From an uncultured Clostridia bacterium (lineage in GTDB: Bacteria; Bacillota; Clostridia; Oscillospirales; Acutalibacteraceae): 64,000 nucleotides of DNA. The stretch spans positions 32,032 to 96,031 of the forward strand of contig CAMUZI010000003.1 in NCBI GenBank assembly GCA_947165155.1, read 5' to 3'. Below the pieces are notes generated by a model, which saw nothing but the letters and a program-made list of their open reading frames with translations, did not search any database and was not told the origin of the DNA. Below are positions 10,138-19,369 of the stretch, piece after piece (position 1 is the stretch's first letter; every line of letters starts with the position of its first letter). Position numbers and translations under genes: made by a program.

Positions 10138-10175
10138 GTTTTTTGTGAATTTATTTTGTTTAGGAGGTTGTAGTA

Positions 10176-11402
10176 GTGACTAGGTTTCGTAAGTTTTTGT
10201 GTGGCTTATTATCGGCGTCTTTTTGTGTTAATTCTTCTGTCTTTGCTGTTAAGAAAAAACAAATCGGTAATGGTTTTTTTACAAAGACTCGTAGAAATAG
10301 ATTTAAAACTGGGAGAGGCTTATCTGGTTCAGTTGTAGGAAAGCGTCAAAAGAGGTATGTTTCTAATAATTTTATGAAGTACGGGAAGGCTATTAGTTGG
10401 GGAAAAGCTGGTAACAACGGTGTTAGGTTGTTCTTTAAAAATGGCAAAGTGAGAGTTGTTAGTTTTAGTTTACTAGGAACCTTGCCAGTGTCTGCTTTGT
10501 TGTATTTGGGTATTAGTCGGTGTGTTCCTTTTTTAGAGTGGAGAACGAAATGTAACTTGGATGCCTTTTTAGCTAACCAAAAACGTGAAACAGCCTTAGC
10601 ATATTTGAATAGTGTAAGAGATTATTTGTGTGCAAAAAATGATGTAGACCCGAATTGTAAATTTACACCGTATAGAAAAATGGACGAAAAATATATTTTT
10701 TCTCCAGGGTATGCATTTGATTATGCAGAAAGTCAGAAAAAAGGAATTTCTAAAGATTTAATAGTTGCTATAGTTGGCGATTTTAGTGGGAATGACAAAG
10801 TAGTAGATGATCTTGACGTGTTTAATAAAAACAAGGTCGTTAGTACTTCCACTTTCGATACTACGTTTAAACCTCATTTTCATGAATCCAGAAATCCGTG
10901 GATGAAACCACAAACTCTACATTATCTGGGCAAACATTTTGATAGTCTTTTTGGCAAACAAGATCATTATGGTAAACAAGGCTATTATTGTGATTATGTT
11001 GTTGGAAATTCTGCTACATTGCTTTTTGATATGTATTTTGACAGTTTGTTTAATAAGTGGAATTTAAATATTTTTCGTTTAGGTGATAAAATTAAGTTTG
11101 ATGATTCTTGGTTTTATGGATGGAATACTGTGTCGGTGGATAGGTATAATGTTTCGATTGATAAGGGTGAGTATTCTGGTCAGACTACAGATGACCATTT
11201 TGGTTTTGCACTAGAGGATCTTAGATCCAAATGGGGCAAGAATGTATCTGTCCCTCGTAGTGAGTTTTTGATGTATGTATCAAAAATTATAAGGGGTACT
11301 TGGGTATCTTATGCTTTAACAGTTTATTATTTGGGTGTAAGTTTGTTTGGCTCAAAAGAGAAATTTTTTGATGCCCTTGATAAAGAAAAAAATGCTATTT
11401 AG
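10176..11402 (+). CDS. Uncharacterised secreted/membrane-anchored protein
   Basis: 408 aa; MTRFRKFLCGLLSASFCVNSSVFAVKKK signal-like N-terminus, basic linker, TM FSLLGTLPVSALLYLGISRCVPFL, unknown C-domain; RBS aggaggttg. Confidence 0.7.
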   Translation: MTRFRKFLCGLLSASFCVNSSVFAVKKKQIGNGFFTKTRRNRFKTGRGLSGSVVGKRQKRYVSNNFMKYGKAISWGKAGNNGVRLFFKNGKVRVVSFSLLGTLPVSALLYLGISRCVPFLEWRTKCNLDAFLANQKRETALAYLNSVRDYLCAKNDVDPNCKFTPYRKMDEKYIFSPGYAFDYAESQKKGISKDLIVAIVGDFSGNDKVVDDLDVFNKNKVVSTSTFDTTFKPHFHESRNPWMKPQTLHYLGKHFDSLFGKQDHYGKQGYYCDYVVGNSATLLFDMYFDSLFNKWNLNIFRLGDKIKFDDSWFYGWNTVSVDRYNVSIDKGEYSGQTTDDHFGFALEDLRSKWGKNVSVPRSEFLMYVSKIIRGTWVSYALTVYYLGVSLFGSKEKFFDALDKEKNAI

Positions 11403-11423
11403 ATTAAAACATAATTTGTGATT

Positions 11424-12347
11424 TTACACTCCTTTTGCTTTCAATAGATTTATCAAATTGTAGAGCGATATCCATATTTGGTTTGGGCCATCTTTTTGTT
11501 CTTCATCGAAGATTATTTGAAGACCTAAATGAAGGTGGCTTCTTTTGATATTGTTTACATTTTCTTTATCGCTATATCCTGTTTTTCCAACATATCCTAT
11601 ATGCTGTCCAGCTTTAACACTATCCCCTTCGTGAATCGATGGATTAAATGGCTTGTCTTTTCTTAGATGTGCGTAATACCAATATCTTAATTTATCATGA
11701 CTTCGTATTCCTATTCTCCATCCGCCAAATCTATTCCATCCCATTATCTCTATATATCCATCTTCAACTGCCAAAACTGGAGTTCCTATGGCACAAAATA
11801 AATCATGACCCAAATGAGGTCTTCTAAAACCGAAGGTACGTTTGGCACCGAAATCATCATAGTGGGTAAATGGATATCCTCTAGGAATGGGGCTAGAGAT
11901 TTTTATTCCGTATTCCTTAGTTTTTGTTCCATCTTTTTTAGTTATTTCTTTTTCTCCCAGAACTCCATTCAATATGGAAGAATAAGCTTTAACATAGTAG
12001 TCGTGTAATTTTCTATTTGAAATTTCTATTTCTTCTTCGTTTTTGATTTTTTTTACGTATTCTTCTAGATGTTTTTTTTGATATCTTTTAAAGTTCCCTC
12101 CATATTTTGTTCCCAAATATGAAAGTACGCTAATCCAGTTTATTTCATTTTTTTCTTTCAATTGATGCGATGATATATCTGCATTCATGGTATCTTTTAG
12201 TACTTCTAATGTTGGCGAAAAATCTATATACTTGATAACCGACTTATCATGAGCCCCCACTAGAACTTTTTTATTTATAACTATTCCAAGAAAAACAACA
12301 GATGATACAAATAACGATGAAATGAGTATCATATTTATTTTTTTCAT
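11424..12347 (-). CDS. M23 (LytM-type) family metallopeptidase, membrane-anchored
   Basis: N-terminal TM; FGFRRPHLGHDLFCAIGTPVLAVEDGYIEIMGWNRFGGWRIGIRS...YYAHL...EGDSVKAGQHIGYVGKTG...SHLHLGLQ. Confidence 0.9.
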   Translation of the reverse strand: MKKINMILISSLFVSSVVFLGIVINKKVLVGAHDKSVIKYIDFSPTLEVLKDTMNADISSHQLKEKNEINWISVLSYLGTKYGGNFKRYQKKHLEEYVKKIKNEEEIEISNRKLHDYYVKAYSSILNGVLGEKEITKKDGTKTKEYGIKISSPIPRGYPFTHYDDFGAKRTFGFRRPHLGHDLFCAIGTPVLAVEDGYIEIMGWNRFGGWRIGIRSHDKLRYWYYAHLRKDKPFNPSIHEGDSVKAGQHIGYVGKTGYSDKENVNNIKRSHLHLGLQIIFDEEQKDGPNQIWISLYNLINLLKAKGV

Positions 12348-12555
12348 ACGATTTTATAAATTATCCTCTCGTTTCAAGTATTAAAATATATTCAATTATT
12401 GACATTCATATTTCTTCATTACATAGAATTTTGTGGTAAATTCTGAATAATCAAATTAACTTCGGTAAATTGAGTAATGATTTTTAAGAAATTTTCTCAC
12501 GAATTTTATCGATTCTATTTATTATATTTGTACATTTTTGATGTTTATGTAATTT

Positions 12556-12762
12556 GGCGGAAAATTTATATATTTAATAGCTGGTCTATCATGAATACTT
12601 ACCAGAACTTTTTTATTTATAACTATTCCGAGAAAAACAACAGATGATACAAATGACGATGACATGAGTATCATATTTATTTTTTTCATACGATTTTATA
12701 AATTATCCTCTCGTTTCAAGTATTAAAATATATTCAATTATTGACATTCATATTTCTTCATT
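12556..12762 (-). pseudogene. Degenerate duplicate of the 5' end and upstream region of the M23 peptidase gene
   Basis: Near-identical to 12214-12420 at a 342-bp offset, including ttttcatacgattttataaattatcctctcgtttcaagtattaaaatatattcaattattgacattcatatttcttcatt. Confidence 0.9.
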
Positions 12763-13009
12763 TTGATATTTCTAATGTCCCGTAAATATGGTTATCATTG
12801 TGATTATAAAATAGATATAACAAACTTGCGGCCAAGTTACACTGCAATCTTAGCACTTCAAATCAATAAAAAATTCTTAGTTGAACATTACTTCGGATAT
12901 TTTCTATGGAATACCTTTAAAAATATCAAAATAGGCATTACTAAAAGTAGATCTTAGAGGTAAATTGCCAAAATACACGTTTTGTATAGATCATTAAGAT
13001 TGGAAAGTG

Positions 13010-13411
13010 AGGATGAATGGTGTATCGTGACCTTTACATATTGAATAGAGGCAAAAAATTTTGAAACATGCACTGATAAAAATTCATTTAACACAGGTGA
13101 CGTATTGGATCGGATTTTGAAAACTCTTGAAGTTTTTAGGACTTTGCATGGTAGAGAATGGGTTTTACAGGAATCTTAATCCAAGTAATATAGTGCGCAG
13201 GAAAAATAGATCTCTGCGCGTAATAGACTTAGGCAGAGCGATTGATATGATAGGAATAAAGATACAGTGGTCACATGGGATAATGTAAATTTAATCGAAA
13301 ATCGGAATTGTAACTCGGATTTGTCGGCAAAGAAGTTACTGGTCGCTAGACTGTTTGAAACAAAAAAATATGATTCGGATAATAAGATTCTTCATGAGAG
13401 CATTATATTAT
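13010..13411 (+). pseudogene. Decayed protein-kinase-like remnant
   Basis: 13154..13287 reads ENGFYRNLNPSNIVRRKNRSLRVIDLGRAIDM..., resembling kinase catalytic loop hRDLxPxNI and DFG/DLG; a further open segment LIENRNCNSDLSAKKLLVARLFETKKYDSDNKILHESIIL* follows in another frame. Confidence 0.45.
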
Positions 13412-13912
13412 AGTTAGAAAAATCTAAAAGTTGTAAGAAATTGCGTAATGGTTTAGTGAGCTTTTAGGATATGAGTGATGATTTTTGGTTTATTTTTTGT
13501 ATTAAAATTCAGAATGCTAATAGATACAGAGTTTGCAAAGGTCACAGAGTAATCAAACAAGCAAATCGAATCCCGGAAATTTTAGATTTCTAGGAATCTT
13601 TATTTTTGTGATTTTCTTGGAGGTCAAGAATTTAGAAAGTTATGAAGTCTGTTTAGGACTTTCCTTAATTAAGCAGACAACCTTGGTAGGCTTTTTAAGA
13701 TTTTTTTTTGTAAGAGCTCTGCCGAATTTCTTTAAATTTTATTTTTTTTTATTTGTGAATAAATTATGAAAAACAATTACGTGGTGGAATCTACAGATGT
13801 TAGTGAAGGTAATAAAAGCTGAGGTTAATTTTGAAGTTTGGACATTCAATAAATAAAAACGATTACTGAAAACAAATTTGGCAAAACAAAAAATCAAAAA
13901 AGGAAAATCCAT

Positions 13913-14206
13913 ATGAAAATTTATGCAAAAAATGTCATTCTTGGGGAATTTACACCTAAATCCAGCGAAAACGAATTTATGGAAAGGTATGAAAAAGAAA
14001 AACTTTGTACAAGAATCAATTCCTTGCCCGAGAAGCAAAGGAGAAGGATAATTTTAAAATTCTATTACGGATTAAAAATTTTGCAAATTGCAAAAATCGA
14101 GAAATGCAATAAAAGATATACCAAACCCACACTCTCAAAAGTATTGAAAAATTTGAGGACACAAGCCACCGAAAAAAATGAAAAAAATTCAATTTTTTCG
14201 AAATAA
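13913..14206 (+). CDS. Sigma-70 region-4-like HTH protein (possibly a fragment)
   Basis: RINSLPEKQRRRIILKFYYGLKILQIAKIEKCNKRYTKPTLSKVLKNLR resembles sigma-4/HTH regulators of Clostridia (LPEKQRRRxxLyYxxGLxxxqIAxxExCs). Confidence 0.6.
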   Translation: MKIYAKNVILGEFTPKSSENEFMERYEKEKLCTRINSLPEKQRRRIILKFYYGLKILQIAKIEKCNKRYTKPTLSKVLKNLRTQATEKNEKNSIFSK

Positions 14207-14286
14207 AGGAACCCTTTTTGATTTTTTCAACGTCTTAGGTTTATTGCAGATTCTGTTTTTCACTTCATTTGTCGACTAAAACAATA

Positions 14287-14304
14287 CTTCCGGCAAACCG
14301 GAAG
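14287..14304 (-). terminator. Hairpin downstream of zinc-ribbon gene
   Basis: CTTCCGG-CAAA-CCGGAAG perfect 7-bp stem; only a weak T tract follows. Confidence 0.45.
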
Positions 14305-14329
14305 CGCTAAACTTTAGACACAAGACAGC

Positions 14330-14611
14330 CTAATTAGATCGCATTTGCGCAAAACATTCGCTGCAATAAACGGGACGCCCCTCAGTCGGTTTGAAAGGAA
14401 CTATTGCCTCTTGCCCGCACTGAGCACAGACTGAATGGAACATCTCACCACGCACTCTCTGTTTGCGTGCATCACGACATGCCTTACATCTTTTTGGCTG
14501 ATTTTGAAAATTTTTTTCTGCGTAAAATTGCTGCTCACCTGCTGTAAAAATAAAAGGTTGACCACAATTCTCACACTTCAGCTCGATGTCCCCATACTCT
14601 TCACTGCACAT
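14330..14611 (-). CDS. Zinc-ribbon protein with two CxxC pairs
   Basis: 93 aa; LKCENCGQPFIFTAGEQQFYAEKNFQNQPKRCKACRDARK and CAQCGQEAIVPFKPTEGRPVYCSECF. Confidence 0.85.
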   Translation of the reverse strand: MCSEEYGDIELKCENCGQPFIFTAGEQQFYAEKNFQNQPKRCKACRDARKQRVRGEMFHSVCAQCGQEAIVPFKPTEGRPVYCSECFAQMRSN

Positions 14612-14639
14612 AACAACTACCTCACTTTACTACAATCTA

Positions 14640-14708
14640 CCCCAAGGACGGTTTCGAACCGACATCTCTGCGAAAAATACAACGCTTTTCAATCTAAGCT
14701 ACTTGGGC
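14640..14708 (-). pseudogene. Degenerate tRNA-like sequence (Lys/Glu-like)
   Basis: Minus strand GCCCAAGTAGCTTAGATTGAAAAGCGTTGTATTTTTCGCAGAGATGTCGGTTCGAAACCGTCCTTGGGG: acceptor-like CCCAAG/CTTGGG, D-arm AGCTTAG..AAAAGC and T-loop GGTTCGAAACC, but the anticodon stem is poorly paired. Confidence 0.4.
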
Positions 14709-14981
14709 AAAACAACCCTTGTCAGTCTTTTATCATAAATCAATTTGTATGTCAACAAAAAAATCAGAAAAAATGATATCTTTTGGAATAAAAATTAAAA
14801 TTACGAGCTTTTCTCGAAAAACTACAGAAAAAATTAAATCAAACGCTCTATTTTTAACATCCGAACACAATGGAAAACATGTTTATTTTTGCATTTATGC
14901 ACTAATTGAATAATTTAACTCAAAAATACACGCTCAAATTAAAATTATACTTTTTGGTGAAAGCTAAATTTTAACTTTTAC

Positions 14982-15923
14982 CTACAAGTTTGAAAGAGGA
15001 TTTAAATCTATTGCTTTTTTTATTTGTTCGCTACTTGTGTGTGTATATATTTGAGTTAGCGATATATTTTCATGTCCCAGAACATCTCTTAAAACTCTTA
15101 TATCCACGTGCCCATGTTGATACATCAACGTTGCGGCAGTGTGCCTTAATTTATGTGTAGAAAAACCACGATTTCCAAGTCCGGCAAGTTTAAAATATTT
15201 CACCATCAGATGTTGTATGGTTTTAGGGCTTATACGAGTTTTAAGTCTACTTAAAAATAATGCATTTTTATCTTTTGCTTCTCCGCGCACTAGTTTATAA
15301 GATTCTATGGCCTCTATGCATGCTTCATTTAAGTATATCAATCTTTCCTTATTCCCCTTGCCTATCACCCTTAAAGAGCCATCTGATCCTATATCGCTAA
15401 AGTTTATTCCTACTAATTCTGAGAGCCTTAGGCCACAATTTAAAAATATTGTTGTTATAGCGTAATCTCGCTCCCAATATTTCTGTTTAGTGTTTTTTAT
15501 AGTTTCCAAAAGATGTTTACTCTCTTCCAATGTCAAAAATTTTGGAATTCTTTTTCCTAATTTTGGACCATCGATGGAATTCATAGGATCTACATCCATC
15601 AATTTCAGATGTACTGTTAAATATTTATAAAATGATCTAAGGGACGCCAACTTTCTTGCACGCGTAGGAGACAAACATGAACGACCTTTAACTAAATAAT
15701 TCATGTATTCCAAGATTTCGATAGAAGTCACAGATTTTAGCAAATCTTCATCGATTAGCGAAAAATAATCTTTGATTTCATCTTTTTCGTCTATTAATTT
15801 TCTTGATTTTAACAAAAATTTAGAAAAGATCATCAAATCAAACCTATATTCATCTATAGTTGTATGTGACCTTCCTTTTACGTTGGACATGTAAAGAAAA
15901 AAATTATCAAATATCAATGACAT
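14982..15923 (-). CDS. XerC/XerD-type tyrosine recombinase
   Basis: GLRLSELVG, IGKGNKERLI, FSTHKLRHTAATLMYQHG, VLGHENISLTQIYTH: catalytic R-K-HxxR-H-Y. Confidence 0.92.
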   Translation of the reverse strand: MSLIFDNFFLYMSNVKGRSHTTIDEYRFDLMIFSKFLLKSRKLIDEKDEIKDYFSLIDEDLLKSVTSIEILEYMNYLVKGRSCLSPTRARKLASLRSFYKYLTVHLKLMDVDPMNSIDGPKLGKRIPKFLTLEESKHLLETIKNTKQKYWERDYAITTIFLNCGLRLSELVGINFSDIGSDGSLRVIGKGNKERLIYLNEACIEAIESYKLVRGEAKDKNALFLSRLKTRISPKTIQHLMVKYFKLAGLGNRGFSTHKLRHTAATLMYQHGHVDIRVLRDVLGHENISLTQIYTHTSSEQIKKAIDLNPLSNL

Positions 15924-16096
15924 AAAAATACTCCGATAAGTTTAAGCCTACACTATAATGTAGAAAAAATTGTTGTTCAAGGTGGGCATTGCAAAACTTA
16001 TTGCTGGTCTAAAAGTTTAAACACGATTGTTTACTCCCTCTTATTTTTTTTATACCGTGACTATTTCTCTTCTGTTTATTTTTAGCAATACTTTGC

Positions 16097-16125
16097 TTGA
16101 CATTTACACTTAGATGGTTTAGAAT
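16097..16125 (+). promoter_or_regulatory. SigA-type promoter for ORF 16169..18121
   Basis: TTGACA (16097-16102), 17 nt, TAGAAT (16120-16125). Confidence 0.55.
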
Positions 16126-16168
16126 CTAAGCAGTTTCGGGTACTTTTTTGGAGTAGGGGAAGAGAAAT

Positions 16169-18121
16169 ATGAGTAAATTTAGTAGGGTGAAAAAAGTTTT
16201 ATCTTTGATTGTGGGGATAACTAATTTTAATTTGATGAATGTTGAGGCAGTTAAGAAGGTCAAGAGGGAAAAAATGAATCCAGGTTCTAAGGCAGTTTTT
16301 GGTGCTAAAAAAACAGTGCTGAAAAAGAAGCATGTAGGTGTATCTGGAATCGAAAAAAAGGTAAATCCTAAAGGTGCGAAAAACAACAAGAAAAAAATTG
16401 TTGGGGCAGAGAATGTTAAATCGTTGAAGAAAAATGTTAAGATGAGCAGTTCGCGAAGGAACCGTGCTTTACGTTCGTTGCATCGGCGGAAGGTGGCTCA
16501 AAAAACTAATGGTGGATATTTCGTAGATAAAGATGGCAACATTAGGTGGAGAAATGTTGGTATTACGTCTGCGTGGGGTGTCCCTACTACTGCGGTTGTA
16601 GGGACTGGTGTCGTATTAGGTGCTGAAAAGCTTCTTGGAAGCAGTAATCCAAATCAGTATAAACCCGCTGAATACAACAATAAAGCATCTCAGACATTTA
16701 TCAATATAAACGAATCTAGTGTGCAAACTAGCAGCAGTAGTGAAAATCTACAGAATCCCATTGTTTTGCCTGGTGTTACTAATAAAGAAATTGTCCATAA
16801 TGGTTTAGACAGCGATTTGGGGAATACTAATCAAGTTTTTGACCAGCCTGTTACACAAGCTGGCGGCGGTGAAAATCCAAAGATTTTTCCCATTGCTGCT
16901 TCTCAATATCTTGATAATAATAGCGCTGAAGAAGAAAATGTCGTTAATAATTTAGGCGGCAATTTGAGTTTTGGCCCTCAAAACGGAGATGACGCCCCAG
17001 CAGAAAGTTATGATGAAGCTTTGGCGATAGTTAAAGAGGCATTTGAAAGTGAAAAGCCTCCAAAAGGGAATCCCGTTCGCATAAAAGCGAGCTTTAAGGG
17101 CAGTGGGTTGGATGGCAACAGTGGAAAAGGATATGAAGCGGCAAATAATGTGTATCATTCTAAGCGTCCGCAGCACAATCTTAAGTTATTCTTATGGAGG
17201 CAGTTACCAAAGTGTGTTTTGCGTATGAGTGCTAATGAGTTTGAGGTGTGGCTTGCTTTGAAACTCCTTGAAAATGAAAATTTAGAGGGGGATTTCTTTG
17301 GTCATGAGTTTGTTTTCGGAACTGGTAAAGATAAAGTTGGTCTTAAGTTGAAAAGAGACTATAATATTGAGTGGAATTTAGGACAAGATGTCGGGTTAGG
17401 TGTACAGTTTGGATATGGCAAACAATCGATGAGTGAATCAACGCGTGCAGGGGTCATAAGTAAGGGTGAAAAGGAAGTGCTTGAATTTTCAACCAGTGGG
17501 AAAACTGCTTATGGCAAGATCACGTTTGTTGCGGACACTGCAGAATTAGCATATAAAAAGCAGCTTGAATCGGCTGTTAGGGCGTGTATGAATTGGGATA
17601 CAATTACCATAGGAGAAAAGGGAGGCTTTCTTAGCAATGGTTGGACAAGAACGGTAGATGGTAATCTTGATTCTCCTTTGAAGCATCTTCGGGAACTTGG
17701 TAGAGGAAAATACCAAGGCGTTGTTAAATCAATTTTGGATACCTTGTGTTCAAAAAACGCAAAGTTGGAAGGGGGGAAAGTCAAGTTCAGCGCTAGCAAT
17801 AGGGTTAAAATGTTAAAAAAAGACAAAAAAGCGACGAATTTCCTTAGAATGCTTTCGCTTATTAGATATTTTGCCGTTTATGTTTCTACTGGGTATACGG
17901 TTAATGGCTTTTTGGACGGTGCTAAGCAGTTGCTTAGTGCACTAGCTTTTGCAATGATAGATAAGCTGTATGTTCTTGACGGGGGTGAGTCAGCGCTGGT
18001 TGCTCCTCTTTTGAAAGCGTGTGGTGGAATCCTTGACCCTAAAGATATGATAAATTATGGGTTGGGTACGCTTTATGAAGACTTAGGAGATGCTGGTGGT
18101 GGCTGTCGTTACATTGGGTAG
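16169..18121 (+). CDS. Large uncharacterised secreted/membrane-anchored protein (650 aa)
   Basis: MSKFSRVKKVLSLIVGITNFNLMNVEAVKK signal-like N-terminus, ~110-aa Lys/Arg linker, TM GVPTTAVVGTGVVLGAEKLL, unknown C-domain ending DAGGGCRYIG. Confidence 0.7.
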   Translation: MSKFSRVKKVLSLIVGITNFNLMNVEAVKKVKREKMNPGSKAVFGAKKTVLKKKHVGVSGIEKKVNPKGAKNNKKKIVGAENVKSLKKNVKMSSSRRNRALRSLHRRKVAQKTNGGYFVDKDGNIRWRNVGITSAWGVPTTAVVGTGVVLGAEKLLGSSNPNQYKPAEYNNKASQTFININESSVQTSSSSENLQNPIVLPGVTNKEIVHNGLDSDLGNTNQVFDQPVTQAGGGENPKIFPIAASQYLDNNSAEEENVVNNLGGNLSFGPQNGDDAPAESYDEALAIVKEAFESEKPPKGNPVRIKASFKGSGLDGNSGKGYEAANNVYHSKRPQHNLKLFLWRQLPKCVLRMSANEFEVWLALKLLENENLEGDFFGHEFVFGTGKDKVGLKLKRDYNIEWNLGQDVGLGVQFGYGKQSMSESTRAGVISKGEKEVLEFSTSGKTAYGKITFVADTAELAYKKQLESAVRACMNWDTITIGEKGGFLSNGWTRTVDGNLDSPLKHLRELGRGKYQGVVKSILDTLCSKNAKLEGGKVKFSASNRVKMLKKDKKATNFLRMLSLIRYFAVYVSTGYTVNGFLDGAKQLLSALAFAMIDKLYVLDGGESALVAPLLKACGGILDPKDMINYGLGTLYEDLGDAGGGCRYIG

Positions 18122-18181
18122 ATTGAATTTTTTCGAATTTGTGAATAAGATAGAACATATATTTGTAATAGGGGGTAGTTT

Positions 18182-18937
18182 GTGAGTGGTGATGGTCGAG
18201 CGTTGTTTATGAAAGGCTTGAAAGCTGGGATCCCAATCGGAATAGGATATGTGCCGGTTTCGGTAGCAGTATCCGTTATGGCATCCAAAATGGGGTTAGC
18301 ATTTCTGCCTTGGCAAATGATGAATTGGTTAGTTTACTCGGGTTCGGGTGAGTCCGTCATCTTGAATTTGATTTCAGGCGGGGAAACTGCACTTTTGATG
18401 TATATTTTAGCGTTTTCAATAGTGAACTGTAGGCATATTCTTCTTTCGCTCTCGCTAGCGCAAAAGACAGATAAAAATATGAGCTTTTTGCAGCGGGTGG
18501 TTTTTGTAATTTTCAACACCGATGAGACATTTGCGGTCTCTATGCAGCAGAAAGGCGCCTTGCGAGCACCTTATTTGTTCGGAATTGTAGTTGTTCCATA
18601 CATTGGATGGTGCTTCGGGGCATTTGCAGGATTTGTATTCAATTCGATGTTACCCGCATCCGTCAAGTCTGCGTTTGGAATTATGTTGTACTCTATGTTT
18701 TTAGCACTTATAGTTCCACCAATGAAAAAATCGCGCCAAATCTCGATAGTAGTAATTCTTGCAGCGTCTATGAGTATTTTGCTTGAGTGTGTACCGATCG
18801 TCAAGTTGACGTCTGGTCAAGTAATGATGATATGCACTATAGTTACGTGCTTGATAGGGGCAATCTTTTTCCCGGTCGAGCAAGAAAAAAGTGGCGTAGC
18901 AGAAGAGGAAGAGAATATTGCTGAAAATAACATGTAA
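18182..18937 (+). CDS. azlC: AzlC family branched-chain amino acid permease, large subunit
   Basis: GLKAGIPIGIGYVPVSVAVSVMASKMGL, SGSGESVILNL, NCRHILLSLSLA; followed by azlD-like ORF. Confidence 0.9.
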   Translation: MSGDGRALFMKGLKAGIPIGIGYVPVSVAVSVMASKMGLAFLPWQMMNWLVYSGSGESVILNLISGGETALLMYILAFSIVNCRHILLSLSLAQKTDKNMSFLQRVVFVIFNTDETFAVSMQQKGALRAPYLFGIVVVPYIGWCFGAFAGFVFNSMLPASVKSAFGIMLYSMFLALIVPPMKKSRQISIVVILAASMSILLECVPIVKLTSGQVMMICTIVTCLIGAIFFPVEQEKSGVAEEEENIAENNM

Positions 18938-18948
18938 GGAGGTCTGCA

Positions 18949-19269
18949 GTGGATAATAGTGGTTTTGTTTTGTTGTTGGGAATTATATTGGGATTGGTTT
19001 CGTGGTTAATGAAAATAGTTCCATTTGTCTTCCTAAAAAAGAAAATAGAAAATAAGTTTTTAAGTTCATTTTTGTATTACATACCATACGCGATAATGAC
19101 TTCGATGACGATTCCGGAGGTTTTTCATTCTACTTCGTCGTTTGGTTCTGCGGCGGTTGGCGTAGGAGTAGCGGTGGTTTTAAGTCTTTTAGATAGAGGT
19201 TTGTTGACAGTCTCCTTGTCCTCTACTGCGGCTGTTTTCTTGATTGAAAAAATATTTAATATAGTTTAG
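18949..19269 (+). CDS. azlD: AzlD family branched-chain amino acid transport protein, small subunit
   Basis: 106 aa hydrophobic; FLSSFLYYIPYAIMTSMTIPEVF; immediately downstream of azlC. Confidence 0.85.
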   Translation: MDNSGFVLLLGIILGLVSWLMKIVPFVFLKKKIENKFLSSFLYYIPYAIMTSMTIPEVFHSTSSFGSAAVGVGVAVVLSLLDRGLLTVSLSSTAAVFLIEKIFNIV

Positions 19270-19369
19270 ACTTTCTAGGAGACCAGAAGTGTTCGAGTTC
19301 TTTGCGCTTTTGCTTTTTTCATTTGGAGTTCGAATATCGTGGTTGTGTTGATTTTTTGGAGGCAAGAGG

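Noticed and set aside
13533-14038. ORFs 13533..13769 (+) and 13739..14038 (-)
   Set aside because: AT-rich Phe-rich translations; the minus one is antisense to the better-supported HTH ORF
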